Shown one piece after another: positions 1-7,072 of a stretch of 14,175 bases of DNA (the stretch's first letter is position 1; every line of letters starts with the position of its first letter). The notes below the pieces were generated by a model that saw nothing but the letters and a program-made list of their open reading frames with translations, was not told the origin of the DNA and made no database searches. This DNA comes from Eubacterium sp. (lineage in GTDB: Bacteria; Bacillota_A; Clostridia; Lachnospirales; Lachnospiraceae), in the NCBI GenBank assembly GCA_023663915.1, contig JAMPGN010000102.1:1-14175 (forward strand). Reading direction: 5' to 3'. The position numbers were made by a program, and so were the translations under genes.

Positions 1-8
1 TTATCTTG

Positions 9-29
9 GGAAGAACCTTCGGTTCTTCC
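9..29. repeat. Perfect 9-bp hairpin with 3-base loop
   Basis: Bases 9-17 (GGAAGAACC) are exactly complementary to 21-29 (GGTTCTTCC) around the loop TTC. No T-run follows on either strand inside the window, so it is not a clear intrinsic terminator. It lies 9 bases from one copy of the palindromic repeat at 39-59 and may belong to the same element or to the 3' end of whatever lies beyond the left edge. Confidence 0.7.
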
Positions 30-38
30 ACTCTTTGC

Positions 39-59
39 AGGAATTTCCTATAACATAAA
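39..59. repeat. Palindromic short repeat, copy 1
   Basis: This 21-base sequence begins with the 11-base palindrome AGGAATTTCCT and continues TATAACATAAA. It matches bases 11188-11208 at 20 of 21 positions, in the same orientation. On the minus strand it follows directly after the hairpin at 61-90, downstream of the SH3b gene. Function is unknown; it could be a dispersed intergenic repeat, part of a 3'-end structure or a protein-binding site. Confidence 0.75.
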
Positions 60-60
60 G

Positions 61-90
61 AAGGAGCATGAGACTACTCCCATACTCCTT
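61..90 (-). terminator. Probable terminator hairpin of the SH3b gene
   Basis: Read on the minus strand, a 13-pair stem (including two G-T pairs) closes a GTAG loop; AAGGAG at one end pairs with CTCCTT at the other. It is followed by CTTTATG, a weak U-tract that runs into the palindromic repeat. It lies about 80 bases past the stop codon of the SH3b gene. The weak T-run keeps the confidence moderate. Confidence 0.5.
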
Positions 91-169
91 ATCTTTACCG
101 CTTATTTACTTTTTTAATCACTCACCGTCTATCCGAATAAGATTCTGTTCTACACATTGCAATCATTCT

Positions 170-1489
170 TTATTCCACATAATCCGATTTCACATAAGCT
201 GTCTTACCATTATACTTAACTTTCGTCCAGCCGTCAGCCTGTTTCATGATCAATTCCAGCTTCTCACCTACATAGGCTGTTCCCAGTTTCTCGCCATTTT
301 CACTCGCTGAAGCCCTGACGCGGACATTCTCTTTCACTGTCACCGTACCACTTGCAGCAGGCGCATTATTCGTATCCGCCTGTGTGGTAGTCTGTGTTGT
401 CGTCTCCGGCTCGTCGTTCGTTCCGGCATCTGCCTGTGCAGTCTCCACCGGCTCTAAGAACTCACTCTTAATATATGCATCTCTGCCTTCATAGCTGACC
501 TTACTCCAGCCGTTCCCCTTTTGCTCCAGCAGGGTGAACTCGTCGCCTACTGCCGCTTTGCCTAACCGATCGGCGGTTTCACTGTCAGACGTCCTGATAT
601 TTACCACGGTCGTCGCCCGCACCTTGGTCACTACGGTGACAGGCTTATCCGTTTCTGTCTCCTCCGCCACTTCTGTTTCGGCAATTTCCCCATTATCTTC
701 GGACTCGTTCGCTTCTCCTTCATCCGATGAAGCGCTTCCCTCCGCACGCGCCAGGGCTTCCCCTACGTTCTTATCAATCTCATCATTCAGATCAAGAATG
801 AAATCAAGCAGTGTCTCATCCTCCGCAACCATATCATTATAGGCGACTGCAACTTTATTGTTCAAATCGATTACATCATCTTGAAGAGTTAACTCGCTGA
901 TATAATTCAGTACATTCTTATCCTCTTCTCCATCCTCATTGAGATAATAGTTTCCGTTCTCATCTGTGCAGACATAATAGGTACGCATACCCGGAAGCGG
1001 TTTGTCATAGTCATAAAATTTCACTTCCGTATAGACATACGCTATATAAGTTCCCGCTTTGGGGCCGGTCTTCGTATAGACTTCCAGCACCGGATAGGAC
1101 TCGATATATTTACTTGTCTCCTCCGCCTTGAGTATCTCCGTAGTATCCAGCTTATACACCAGCTTATCCATCGTATCGGTATCGCCCTCCAACATAGCGG
1201 TATAATAAGTATGGAACAATTCATTGATCTCAGGCACTGCATCCTGCTCCAGCGGTACTTCCGGCACGGCAATCAACGCATTTGACACGTCTACCTCTTC
1301 CGTCGCCTCGATCGTTTCCTCTTCTGTTATTTTTCTCTTATTCGCATTAATTGCTACCACAATCGTGATTACCACACATATTACTAAGATAACGGGCATA
1401 ACAATCTTGGAATATCGAAACAGCCAATTCTTAAAGCTTTCCAGTTTCGCTTTGACATAATCCGATATATTGTTATTTGATGTATTCAT
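170..1489 (-). CDS. Membrane-anchored protein with two C-terminal SH3b domains
   Basis: The 439-residue product has a short cytoplasmic N-terminus, one membrane segment (about residues 28-49, ending at a KRK stop-transfer cluster) and a long extracellular part. Residues about 86-205 look like the NTF2-like region often seen before SH3b domains in Lachnospiraceae; that is inference. An acidic Glu/Ser/Thr-rich linker follows. Two bacterial SH3 domains then occupy about 289-349 and 383-439, each with the VNIR/VRVR, GWxKV and AYxKSxxxE pattern, separated by a Thr/Gln-rich linker. SH3b domains usually bind peptidoglycan or wall components, so a sensing or scaffolding role at the wall is plausible but unproven. 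The start at 1489 is chosen because AGAAAGG lies 9 bases upstream; the longer reading frame to 1573 would run into the tRNA gene. No separate promoter is obvious, so read-through from the tRNA promoter is possible. Confidence 0.88.
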   Translation of the reverse strand: MNTSNNNISDYVKAKLESFKNWLFRYSKIVMPVILVICVVITIVVAINANKRKITEEETIEATEEVDVSNALIAVPEVPLEQDAVPEINELFHTYYTAMLEGDTDTMDKLVYKLDTTEILKAEETSKYIESYPVLEVYTKTGPKAGTYIAYVYTEVKFYDYDKPLPGMRTYYVCTDENGNYYLNEDGEEDKNVLNYISELTLQDDVIDLNNKVAVAYNDMVAEDETLLDFILDLNDEIDKNVGEALARAEGSASSDEGEANESEDNGEIAETEVAEETETDKPVTVVTKVRATTVVNIRTSDSETADRLGKAAVGDEFTLLEQKGNGWSKVSYEGRDAYIKSEFLEPVETAQADAGTNDEPETTTQTTTQADTNNAPAASGTVTVKENVRVRASASENGEKLGTAYVGEKLELIMKQADGWTKVKYNGKTAYVKSDYVE

Positions 1490-1543
1490 ATATAACAACC
1501 TTTCTAAATCTCTCGTCCAAACAACTATATAGGAGTTATAAAA

Positions 1544-1615
1544 TGCACCCGACAGGACTCGAACCTGCATCAAAGGCGTCGGAGGCCTACGTTTTATCCA
1601 TTAGACTACGGGTGC
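1544..1615 (-). tRNA. tRNA-Arg, anticodon CCG
   Basis: A 72-nucleotide cloverleaf folds on the minus strand. The acceptor stem GCACCCG/CGGGTGC is perfect and is followed by discriminator A; the T loop is TTCGAGT on a 5-bp stem; the 7-base anticodon loop CTCCGAC gives anticodon CCG, reading CGG. The CCA end is not encoded, since TTT follows the discriminator. Two internal mismatches appear on paper: C12-A23 in the D stem and T27-T43 at the top of the anticodon stem. It lies between the DUF5688 gene and the SH3b gene, with its own promoter upstream. Confidence 0.95.
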
Positions 1616-1659
1616 CTGCTTATCTATACAAAATGTTACGATTTTGTTACATCTTGCTT

Positions 1660-1688
1660 ATCATAACATAAGCTGGCACCATTGTCCA
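1660..1688 (-). promoter_or_regulatory. Vegetative promoter of tRNA-Arg
   Basis: On the minus strand TGGACA (1683-1688) and TATGAT (1660-1665) are separated by exactly 17 bases, with an extended -10 TGT just upstream of TATGAT. Each hexamer is one base from the SigA consensus. Transcription would start near 1653, about 38 bases before the mature 5' end of the tRNA. The same extended TGTTATGAT element occurs in the promoter proposed for the yqeG-aro unit. Confidence 0.75.
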
Positions 1689-1701
1689 GTAAACAAAGTA
1701 A

Positions 1702-2586
1702 TTAAACAAAAATTTCCTCTATTTCCGCTTTTTTTCTATTGTAACGGTACAGATTATATGACAGGATTTCTTCGGGTTCTACCTGCGTCGTATTGACTTC
1801 CGCCACCATCTGACGATAAAAATCATAATTCTGATCCTTTTCATCCGGCAAAAGCAGCACCTCATGCACGGAACTCGGCAGAATAAGAAGATCTGCATCC
1901 AGCCGGTCTGCCAATTTACTCATTTCAGCCGAATACAGCATCGCAGAAGCGCCATACATCTTCTCTTTGTTCGTCAGCACATACATCCTCACATCTTTTT
2001 CCTCTAATCGGATTCCTGTCATCTCATTGATTAAATCCTGCATCGGTACGAGTAATTCCGGCATTTCCCTTTCCATATTATATTGTGCAGTCTGATACAG
2101 TGTGTCAGTCGTCTGTTTCCACATATCCAGGTGATTATTATGGATTAGTACGGATGCCCTGCCAAATTTCGTTTCTTCTACTGAATAATAGAAAACGACC
2201 GCCAGGTCACACCACATAAGATACGGAACATCCTCCAAAAGTTTCCTGTTCTGACCATGATTGACTACTTTATGGAATATCCTGTCCTTGACATATTCAA
2301 ACTCACTAAAAAAACTCATGTCAAAATTGATATCCTTCATCTGTGCTTCATACAATGCCACAATCCTGTCTGCAATCTCCTGTATATCAGTTCCCTCACA
2401 ATATTGTCTGTACGGTTCTTCCAGATAAATAGTAGGTGACACTTTATCCATCTCCCTCATCATAATCACCCCTGTCAGCTGGATATCATTATTTTTCGTT
2501 ACCTTCGTAATTTTAATCTCATAGTCTTCTCCCATCTTCTCTTTCAGAATTTCCACAACATTTTCTACAAATACATTAAATTCCAT
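1702..2586 (-). CDS. DUF5688 family protein
   Basis: The 294-residue product is soluble, without signal peptide or membrane segment. It matches my recollection of DUF5688, frequent and often multicopy in Lachnospiraceae: an N-terminal KNNDxxLTG motif near residue 31, then SPTIYLE (about 50-56) and a YCEG segment. The middle region (about 105-220) and C-terminal part (LLPSSVHEVLLLP near 236) are also typical. The biochemical function is unknown. It starts at an ATG preceded by AAGAGGG, 62 bases beyond the efp terminator, and no good promoter was found in that gap. It ends within the region holding the tRNA-Arg promoter. It is most likely a stand-alone gene. Confidence 0.85.
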   Translation of the reverse strand: MEFNVFVENVVEILKEKMGEDYEIKITKVTKNNDIQLTGVIMMREMDKVSPTIYLEEPYRQYCEGTDIQEIADRIVALYEAQMKDINFDMSFFSEFEYVKDRIFHKVVNHGQNRKLLEDVPYLMWCDLAVVFYYSVEETKFGRASVLIHNNHLDMWKQTTDTLYQTAQYNMEREMPELLVPMQDLINEMTGIRLEEKDVRMYVLTNKEKMYGASAMLYSAEMSKLADRLDADLLILPSSVHEVLLLPDEKDQNYDFYRQMVAEVNTTQVEPEEILSYNLYRYNRKKAEIEEIFV

Positions 2587-2648
2587 TTTCCCTCTTTCCC
2601 ATTCTCTCCGGGACTGGAAAATTTACATGTTACTAAACCTCAAGAAGC

Positions 2649-2684
2649 AAAAAAGACAATGGCTGCTCATGCTTCCATTGTCTT
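2649..2684 (-). terminator. Rho-independent terminator of efp
   Basis: On the minus strand a 10-bp perfect stem AAGACAATGG/CCATTGTCTT encloses a 12-base loop and leads into a run of six T, two of which belong to the stem. It begins about 38 bases after the efp stop codon and separates efp from the DUF5688 gene. Confidence 0.88.
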
Positions 2685-2721
2685 ATAAGCATCTTCCTAG
2701 AAAATACATTACAGTGAAAAA

Positions 2722-3279
2722 TTATACTCTGGACAAATACTCGCCTGTTCTGGTATCGATCTTGATCTTTTCGCCCTGCTCTACGAACAGAGGAACCATA
2801 ACCTTAGCCCCTGTCTCAACGATGGCGGGTTTCGTAGCTCCAGTTGCCGTATCGCCCTTGAATCCCGGCTCTGTATCTGTAATCTCCAACTCTACAAATA
2901 ACGGCGGCTCAATCGCAAACACACTGCCATTGTAAGAACAGATCTTAACCATCTCATTCTCTTTCACAAATTTGAGTGCATCTCCGACTGTCTCCGTATT
3001 CAATGCAATCTGGTCATATGTCTCTGTATCCATGAAATTGAATAAATCACCATCTGAATATAAGTACTGCATATCTTTTCTGTCAATTCGTGCCTGAGGG
3101 CATTTCTCAGTCGGTCTGAAAGTCTTCTCCACAACGCCTCCGTTGATGATGTTCTTCAACTTCGTTCTCACAAATGCCGCGCCTTTACCGGGCTTCACAT
3201 GCTGGAACTCAATTATCTGATAAACATTGCCTTCAAACTCAATGGTAATGCCATTTCTGAAATCGCCTGCCGATATCAT
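2722..3279 (-). CDS. efp: Translation elongation factor P
   Basis: EF-P enters ribosomes stalled on polyproline and promotes peptide-bond formation. The 185-residue length is normal for the family. The N-terminal KOW-like domain carries the loop KPGKGAA at residues 29-35, with Lys32 at the position modified in other bacteria (5-aminopentanol in B. subtilis). Two OB domains follow; the C-terminal one includes the usual GDTATG and [12 protein letters not shown] motifs. The start ATG has a strong AGGAGG 8 bases upstream. It lies 105 bases after aroQ and ends at a strong terminator. In B. subtilis and many other Firmicutes an Xaa-Pro peptidase gene sits between aroQ and efp; it is absent here. 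No EF-P modification gene is visible in the window. Confidence 0.98.
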   Translation of the reverse strand: MISAGDFRNGITIEFEGNVYQIIEFQHVKPGKGAAFVRTKLKNIINGGVVEKTFRPTEKCPQARIDRKDMQYLYSDGDLFNFMDTETYDQIALNTETVGDALKFVKENEMVKICSYNGSVFAIEPPLFVELEITDTEPGFKGDTATGATKPAIVETGAKVMVPLFVEQGEKIKIDTRTGEYLSRV

Positions 3280-3320
3280 AAAATAATCCTCCTAAATTTT
3301 CACAAATATAATTCTTACTT

Positions 3321-3349
3321 AGTTTATACTATAAAGATTCTTTTTTCAA
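3321..3349 (-). promoter_or_regulatory. Possible efp promoter
   Basis: On the minus strand TTGAAA (3344-3349) is followed after 17 bases by TAAACT (3321-3326). An overlapping TATAAA would give only a 15-base spacer. The AT-rich stretch between aroQ and efp is long enough for a separate start, but the -10 is a poor match, so this is a moderate call. Confidence 0.45.
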
Positions 3350-3384
3350 CCTCTTTCCCGAAAAAAGACAAAAAGTTTTCAAGC

Positions 3385-3813
3385 TCATTTCGTTAAAATA
3401 TAATCGATCGCCATCAGATACCCGTCCAACCCTTCCCCGTAAATCTGCTTGTCACAGGCAGGAGCCGTCACGGATACCTTGCGGAAATCTTCTCTTTCCA
3501 TGATATTAGAGATATGAATCTCCACTTTAGGCACGGTAATGCTTGCCAATGCGTCGCGGATCGCATAGCTGTAATGCGTATATGCCCCAGGATTGATCAC
3601 GATCCCTTCTGTCCCGTCAAAATAAGAATCCTGTATCCTGTCGATGATCGCGCCCTCGTGGTTGCTCTGAAACACCTCGATCGTGCACCCTTCTTTCTGT
3701 CCCTTCTCCCCGATCATATTTAACAGATAATCATAATCCTGCGTACCGTAGACGCTCTTCTCCCGGATACCCAGAAAATTAATATTCGGTCCGTTAATTA
3801 CCAGTATTTTCAT
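3385..3813 (-). CDS. aroQ: Type II 3-dehydroquinate dehydratase
   Basis: It removes water from 3-dehydroquinate to give 3-dehydroshikimate, the third step of the shikimate pathway. The 142-residue product has the type II family signatures: NGPNIN at 7-12, Arg17 and catalytic Tyr22 in the flexible lid (REKSVYG), FQSNHEG at 48-54, NPGAYTHYS at 74-82, and catalytic His100 in EIHISN. Type II enzymes act as dodecamers in the cytoplasm. The ATG at 3813 is chosen because the family starts right before KILVINGPN and AAAGGA precedes it; the longer frame adds a charged tail overlapping aroK. It follows aroK by 34 bases and belongs to the same unit. Some call this gene aroD in Bacillus. Confidence 0.96.
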   Translation of the reverse strand: MKILVINGPNINFLGIREKSVYGTQDYDYLLNMIGEKGQKEGCTIEVFQSNHEGAIIDRIQDSYFDGTEGIVINPGAYTHYSYAIRDALASITVPKVEIHISNIMEREDFRKVSVTAPACDKQIYGEGLDGYLMAIDYILTK

Positions 3814-3847
3814 TCTGTTCCTTTTCCTTTCTGTCGTTTTCCTTTTC

Positions 3848-4363
3848 TCATTTTCCTCTGCCAACATGCTCCTCGATCTCATTCAAAATTTGCTCAAAAT
3901 CCTTGTCGTCCACACGGATCACCACATCCGCCGCTGCCCGATAATACTCGTCGCGCTCTGCAAGCATCGTTCGTATCTTTGCCTGCGGGTCATCCCCCTG
4001 CAAAAGAGGCCTTGTCGTGTCATGTTTTACTCTCTCGTAGATCGTCTCCGCACCCGCGCACAGATAGAATACTTGTCCAATCCTGTGAAGAAGTTCCCTG
4101 TTCTCCTCCCGCAGAGGCAGTCCGCCGCCCACCGATATGATCTGATTCGCAGTACTCTCCAATAACTTCTTAAGATATGCCGTCTCCCTGTCCCGGAAGT
4201 AACCTTCTCCGTCCGTGGCAAAGATCTCCGATATCATGCGCTTTTCTTCCTTCTCGATCTCCTTGTCCGTATCGATGACCGCCCGCCGCAGGCGATAGGA
4301 CAGCTTAAGCCCTACCGTCGTCTTGCCGCTTCCCATAAATCCGATCAAAATCACATTGCTCAT
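3848..4363 (-). CDS. aroK: Shikimate kinase
   Basis: It phosphorylates shikimate to shikimate 3-phosphate with ATP. The 171-residue product shows the Walker A loop GFMGSGKTT (8-16), the substrate-binding DTD (31-33), FRDRE with Arg57, the GGG motif at 79-81, and the lid Arg118 in TTRPLL. All key residues are present. The start at 4363 is set by the family N-terminus (SNVILIGFMG) and by a 4-base ATGA overlap with the aroE stop codon, which points to translational coupling. aroQ follows 34 bases later. The next shikimate enzymes (aroA, aroC) are not in this window. Confidence 0.96.
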   Translation of the reverse strand: MSNVILIGFMGSGKTTVGLKLSYRLRRAVIDTDKEIEKEEKRMISEIFATDGEGYFRDRETAYLKKLLESTANQIISVGGGLPLREENRELLHRIGQVFYLCAGAETIYERVKHDTTRPLLQGDDPQAKIRTMLAERDEYYRAAADVVIRVDDKDFEQILNEIEEHVGRGK

Positions 4364-5226
4364 TCTCTTATTGTCCCTTTCAATTTCCCATAGACCACCA
4401 TCGCATTCTCCTCCGATATGTGCACATCGTTCCACAGCTCGTAGGCGATGATTCCCTGATACAATAACATCTTAAGCCCATTGTAAGCATCCCCGCCGTG
4501 TTCCTTCACAAGCCTCATAAACCGGGTTTCCCACGGATTATAGATCAGATCAAATCCTGTGTGGACCTTATCATAAAATGCCTCATCAGAAATCACCGTA
4601 TCTTCTATATGCGGTGCAAGTCCCACGGAAGTTGCCTGAATCGCCAGATATTTTCCTTCCGGAATCTTCACATGGTCTTCCACTGCCATCGGCACAATCA
4701 CTTCCCGGCACGATGTCCGGTTGACTTCCTCCGCCACCGCCTGCGCCTTATTTAATGTACGGTTTACCATATATATTTTATCCGCGCCTTTGACTGCGCA
4801 CAGGTACGCCACTGCCCTAGCAGCGCCGCCGGCTCCCAGCAGGATAATCTGCTCGCCGCCGATCTTGATCCCCTCGCTTAGCATCGCGCGGTACAACCCT
4901 TCCATGTCCGTATTATAGCCTTTGTATCCGTCCTCCGTTCTCACCAGCGTATTGACCGCACCGATATTTCGCGCTAACTCATCCATTCCGCACAGACTTT
5001 TTATGACTTCGCTTTTATATGGCACCGTCACGTTAAGCCCAAGCAGGTTTAAGGCATCTGCGCCCGCAACCGCCTGCGCCAGCTTACTTTTTTCAACCGG
5101 AAAAGGCACATACACCATATTGTGTCCCGACAACTCGGCAAGCGTATTATGTATCATCGGCGAGAGCGTATGCTCCACCGGATTCCCAATCAGTCCACAC
5201 GTTCTCGTTTTTCCGTTAATTTCCAT
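4360..5226 (-). CDS. aroE: Shikimate dehydrogenase
   Basis: It reduces 3-dehydroshikimate to shikimate, usually with NADPH. The 288-residue product has the shikimate-binding LSPMIHN (21-27), NVTVPYK with catalytic Lys71, NTD with Asp107, the Rossmann motif GAGGAARA (131-138) and NRT (155-157), whose arginine commonly contacts the NADP phosphate. YNGLKMLLYQG near the C-terminus completes the family pattern. The start ATG lies 8 bases after the yqeG stop codon, and its GAGGT ribosome site overlaps that stop. Its own stop overlaps the aroK start as ATGA. The three aro genes therefore look like one coupled unit. Confidence 0.97.
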   Translation of the reverse strand: MEINGKTRTCGLIGNPVEHTLSPMIHNTLAELSGHNMVYVPFPVEKSKLAQAVAGADALNLLGLNVTVPYKSEVIKSLCGMDELARNIGAVNTLVRTEDGYKGYNTDMEGLYRAMLSEGIKIGGEQIILLGAGGAARAVAYLCAVKGADKIYMVNRTLNKAQAVAEEVNRTSCREVIVPMAVEDHVKIPEGKYLAIQATSVGLAPHIEDTVISDEAFYDKVHTGFDLIYNPWETRFMRLVKEHGGDAYNGLKMLLYQGIIAYELWNDVHISEENAMVVYGKLKGTIRE

Positions 5227-5234
5227 GGTTTACC

Positions 5235-5744
5235 TCACACATTTTTCTTAGAACGTTTATAAAAAAACAGCACAATCCATTCCAGCCTGCGCTTCAAAAT
5301 AATCTGTATCTCCTCTTTCGGATGGATGGGCTTCACGAGCCATGTCCGGATTCCCGCTTTCTTCGCTCCCCACACATCCGTAAAAAGCTGGTCGCCTACA
5401 AACATGGTCGTCTCCGGCGTCGTCCCCATTAATTCCATCGCCTTATAGTAATTCTTTGCAGAGGGTTTTCCCGCCTTATAGATATAGCGCGAATGCACCT
5501 TGTCATTGAACATCTTTACCCTCGGTTCTTTGTTGTTCGATAACAACAAGCTCCCGTACCCGATCTTAGCCAGGCGTTCAAACAATGCGATACTTCGTTT
5601 GTCTGCGGGCGCTCCATGCGGCACGAGCGTATTATCGATATCAAAAATCACTCCCCGGTATCCCTTGGCATACAGCCCCTCATAATCGATCTCATAGGCA
5701 CTGTCCAGATATTCATCCGGATAAAAGCGTTCCAGCAGTTTCAT
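5235..5744 (-). CDS. yqeG: YqeG family HAD-type phosphatase
   Basis: The 169-residue product is a haloacid dehalogenase-type phosphatase of the YqeG group (HAD IIIA). It has the nucleophile motif DIDNTL with Asp35 and Asp37, Ser69 in LLLSNN, Lys93 in KAGKPS, and the acidic motif GDQLFTD at 117-123. The physiological substrate is not established. The C-terminus is basic (RRLEW..., KRSKK). The ATG at 5744 with GGAGGA just upstream is preferred to the longer frame to 5831, whose extra residues lie in the promoter and terminator region. In B. subtilis yqeG, yqeH and aroE are neighbours; here yqeH is missing and yqeG runs directly into aroE. Confidence 0.93.
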   Translation of the reverse strand: MKLLERFYPDEYLDSAYEIDYEGLYAKGYRGVIFDIDNTLVPHGAPADKRSIALFERLAKIGYGSLLLSNNKEPRVKMFNDKVHSRYIYKAGKPSAKNYYKAMELMGTTPETTMFVGDQLFTDVWGAKKAGIRTWLVKPIHPKEEIQIILKRRLEWIVLFFYKRSKKNV

Positions 5745-5801
5745 GATTCCTCCATTTACAATGATTACGCTTCGATGACCACGCGCAATAAATCCTCTCC
5801 T

Positions 5802-5831
5802 ATCATAACAAAACCCCCTGCAGATATGCAA
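5802..5831 (-). promoter_or_regulatory. Promoter of the yqeG-aroE-aroK-aroQ unit
   Basis: On the minus strand TTGCAT (5826-5831) and TATGAT (5802-5807) are 18 bases apart, with an extended -10 TGT at 5808-5810. The element lies inside and just past the terminator hairpin at 5811-5838, so the upstream transcript ends where this one begins. Start would be near 5795, about 50 bases before the yqeG start codon. Confidence 0.6.
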
Positions 5832-5838
5832 GGGGTTT
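5811..5838 (-). terminator. Intrinsic terminator after the nrdR unit
   Basis: A 12-bp stem (AAACCCCTTGCA with TGCAGGGGGTTT, one G-T pair) closes a 4-base loop and is followed on the minus strand by TGTT after the TTT of the stem. It starts about 16 bases past the stop of the small membrane protein gene. The T-run is short, and the -35 of the next promoter lies within the stem. Confidence 0.75.
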
Positions 5839-5854
5839 CTATTCTTTCTAAATT

Positions 5855-6124
5855 TTATAAATTCTTCACGATCTTGTTATATCGCGCCGCAAAAGCAATC
5901 CGCACAATGCTGCTTAGAAGCATCAGCAGGATATCCCATAAAAGCACGGAATATGCCCTGCCCGACAAGGCGATATACCACTCTGCACCGCCCCACAGCT
6001 TATTTCCAAAGAAAAGAAATATCACGATAAACAATGCCGCCATCAGAAAAATCCAACGGAAAACATTGGCGACAGTCATCGGCACGCTAGCTTTTGCTAC
6101 GATCTCTTTTTCCTGTTCAGTCAT
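5855..6124 (-). CDS. Small two-helix membrane protein of unknown function
   Basis: The 89-residue product has a charged N-terminus (about 1-15), a first hydrophobic segment at about 20-40, a short Trp/Gly-rich loop, and a second segment at about 57-78 that contains Asp64 and ends in a basic tail (RYNKIVK). This predicts an inner-membrane hairpin. I do not recognise a family. The ATG has AAGGAG 5 bases upstream and lies 22 bases after the nrdR stop, so it is probably co-transcribed with nrdR; a terminator follows. It is likely a real gene given spacing, ribosome site and hydrophobic pattern. Confidence 0.75.
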   Translation of the reverse strand: MTEQEKEIVAKASVPMTVANVFRWIFLMAALFIVIFLFFGNKLWGGAEWYIALSGRAYSVLLWDILLMLLSSIVRIAFAARYNKIVKNL

Positions 6125-6146
6125 ACTTGCTCCTTGTTCTTACTGC

Positions 6147-6599
6147 CTATTTATCCAGTACTTTCTTAAGTTCCTCCAAGAAGGTATTGATATCCTTGAA
6201 CTCCCGGTATACCGATGCGAATCTGACGTAAGCGACCGCCTCTAAATCTTTCAGCTTGTTCATGACAAGTTCCCCGATCACCTGACTGGGAATTTCTTTG
6301 TCTTCCATACTGAAAACTTCTGTCTCCACTTCATCCACCAGCTGGTTGATCTGCGACGCGCTGATCGGCCTCTTGTGGCATGCACGCAAAACGCCCGCCT
6401 CGATCTTCGACCGGTCATAGGTCTCCCTGTTGTTGTCCTTCTTAATAATGATAAGTGGAATCGTCTCCACCTTCTCATAAGTAGTAAAACGCTTATCACA
6501 CTCGTCGCAGACACGTCTCCTGCGAATGGAATTGTTATCTTCGGCAGGTCTGCTGTCGATTACTCTGGTATTCTCATGACCGCAAAAAGGACACTTCAT
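6147..6599 (-). CDS. nrdR: Transcriptional repressor NrdR
   Basis: NrdR senses ATP/dATP and represses ribonucleotide reductase genes. The 150-residue length is the family norm. The N-terminal zinc ribbon has Cys3, Cys6, Cys31 and Cys34 with the basic RRRR stretch at 26-29; the ATP-cone domain follows from about residue 49, including the KRPIS motif. The ATG at 6599 is chosen because the family begins MKCPFCG and GGAGGAGG lies 8 bases upstream; the frame to 6656 is an extension through the leader. It sits downstream of the ylmC/ymxH gene, a neighbourhood I recall as common in Clostridia, and has a perfect vegetative promoter. Confidence 0.97.
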   Translation of the reverse strand: MKCPFCGHENTRVIDSRPAEDNNSIRRRRVCDECDKRFTTYEKVETIPLIIIKKDNNRETYDRSKIEAGVLRACHKRPISASQINQLVDEVETEVFSMEDKEIPSQVIGELVMNKLKDLEAVAYVRFASVYREFKDINTFLEELKKVLDK

Positions 6600-6668
6600 C
6601 AGGGATTCCTCCTCCGTATCGGTTTTGATATTCAATAACGCGCAGTCAGCCTGCAACGAATTATACTC

Positions 6669-6697
6669 ATTATAGATGTTTTTTGCATTTATGTCAA
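6669..6697 (-). promoter_or_regulatory. Perfect consensus vegetative promoter of nrdR
   Basis: On the minus strand TTGACA (6692-6697) and TATAAT (6669-6674) are both exact and separated by exactly 17 bases. The start site would be near 6662, giving a leader of about 60 bases before the nrdR ATG. I see no convincing NrdR-box pair over it, so autoregulation is not supported by eye. Confidence 0.9.
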
Positions 6698-6775
6698 CTA
6701 TTTTATGGAAACCAAACCAATTTGCTTATGATAATTTCATCTGCTTATTTCTACGGAAACATTCTCAAGATACGC

Positions 6776-7012
6776 CTATATACAAATATCCACAATGATA
6801 ATATCAGGGCCAATCTGCTTAATGTCCTTATAACAGATCACATAATCGGAATCACTGCCGCCAAACAGTCCGCACCATTTATTTTCCCCCGGAATGATCA
6901 GCTTAAAAATCTGTCCGGTACATTCGTCAAACTCGAAATCACATACTTTGCCCAGCTTCTGACAGTTTTTCAGATTGATCACTTCTTTTTTCTTTAACTC
7001 CGAAAATAACAT
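6776..7012 (-). CDS. YlmC/YmxH family PRC-barrel-like sporulation protein
   Basis: The 78-residue protein matches the YlmC/YmxH group: SELKKKEVINL at the start, the GKVCDFEFD strand near 21-29, a GLFGG loop, the YKDIKQIGPDIIIVDI ending. It is cytoplasmic, with no membrane segment. The family is annotated as sporulation-linked and occurs beside sigG or nrdR in many Clostridia; the molecular role is unknown. It has three extra cysteines (17, 24, 47) plus Cys60 and Cys77, a high number for 78 residues. The ribosome site GGAGAGG lies just before the ATG and may be partly covered by a hairpin (7014-7067). It follows the zinc-ribbon SH3b gene by 60 bases. Confidence 0.9.
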   Translation of the reverse strand: MLFSELKKKEVINLKNCQKLGKVCDFEFDECTGQIFKLIIPGENKWCGLFGGSDSDYVICYKDIKQIGPDIIIVDICI

Positions 7013-7013
7013 A

Positions 7014-7067
7014 GGAACCTCTCCGGGCTTTTATTATTATTAAATGCATCCGCCGCGAAAAGGTTCC
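7014..7067 (-). promoter_or_regulatory. Inverted repeat overlapping the ylmC/ymxH ribosome site
   Basis: GGAACCT (minus strand, 7067-7061) can pair with AGGTTCC (7020-7014), which covers the last bases of the Shine-Dalgarno GGAGAGG and runs to one base before the start codon. The loop is about 40 bases, AT-rich in part. It could dampen translation or merely be a 3' structure of the upstream gene. No known riboswitch class is recognised. Confidence 0.35.
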
Positions 7068-7072
7068 CTTTT

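Noticed and set aside
1490..1573. N-terminal extension of the SH3b protein
   Set aside because: It would begin inside the tRNA gene and has no ribosome site; the ATG at 1489 has one.
5616..6245. Long plus-strand open frame of 209 codons
   Set aside because: It lies antisense to yqeG, the small membrane gene and nrdR, crosses a terminator and promoter, and has no family features.
6600..6775. NrdR boxes or a riboswitch upstream of nrdR
   Set aside because: No paired 16-base NrdR-type palindromes and no recognised riboswitch core were found; only the promoter stands out.
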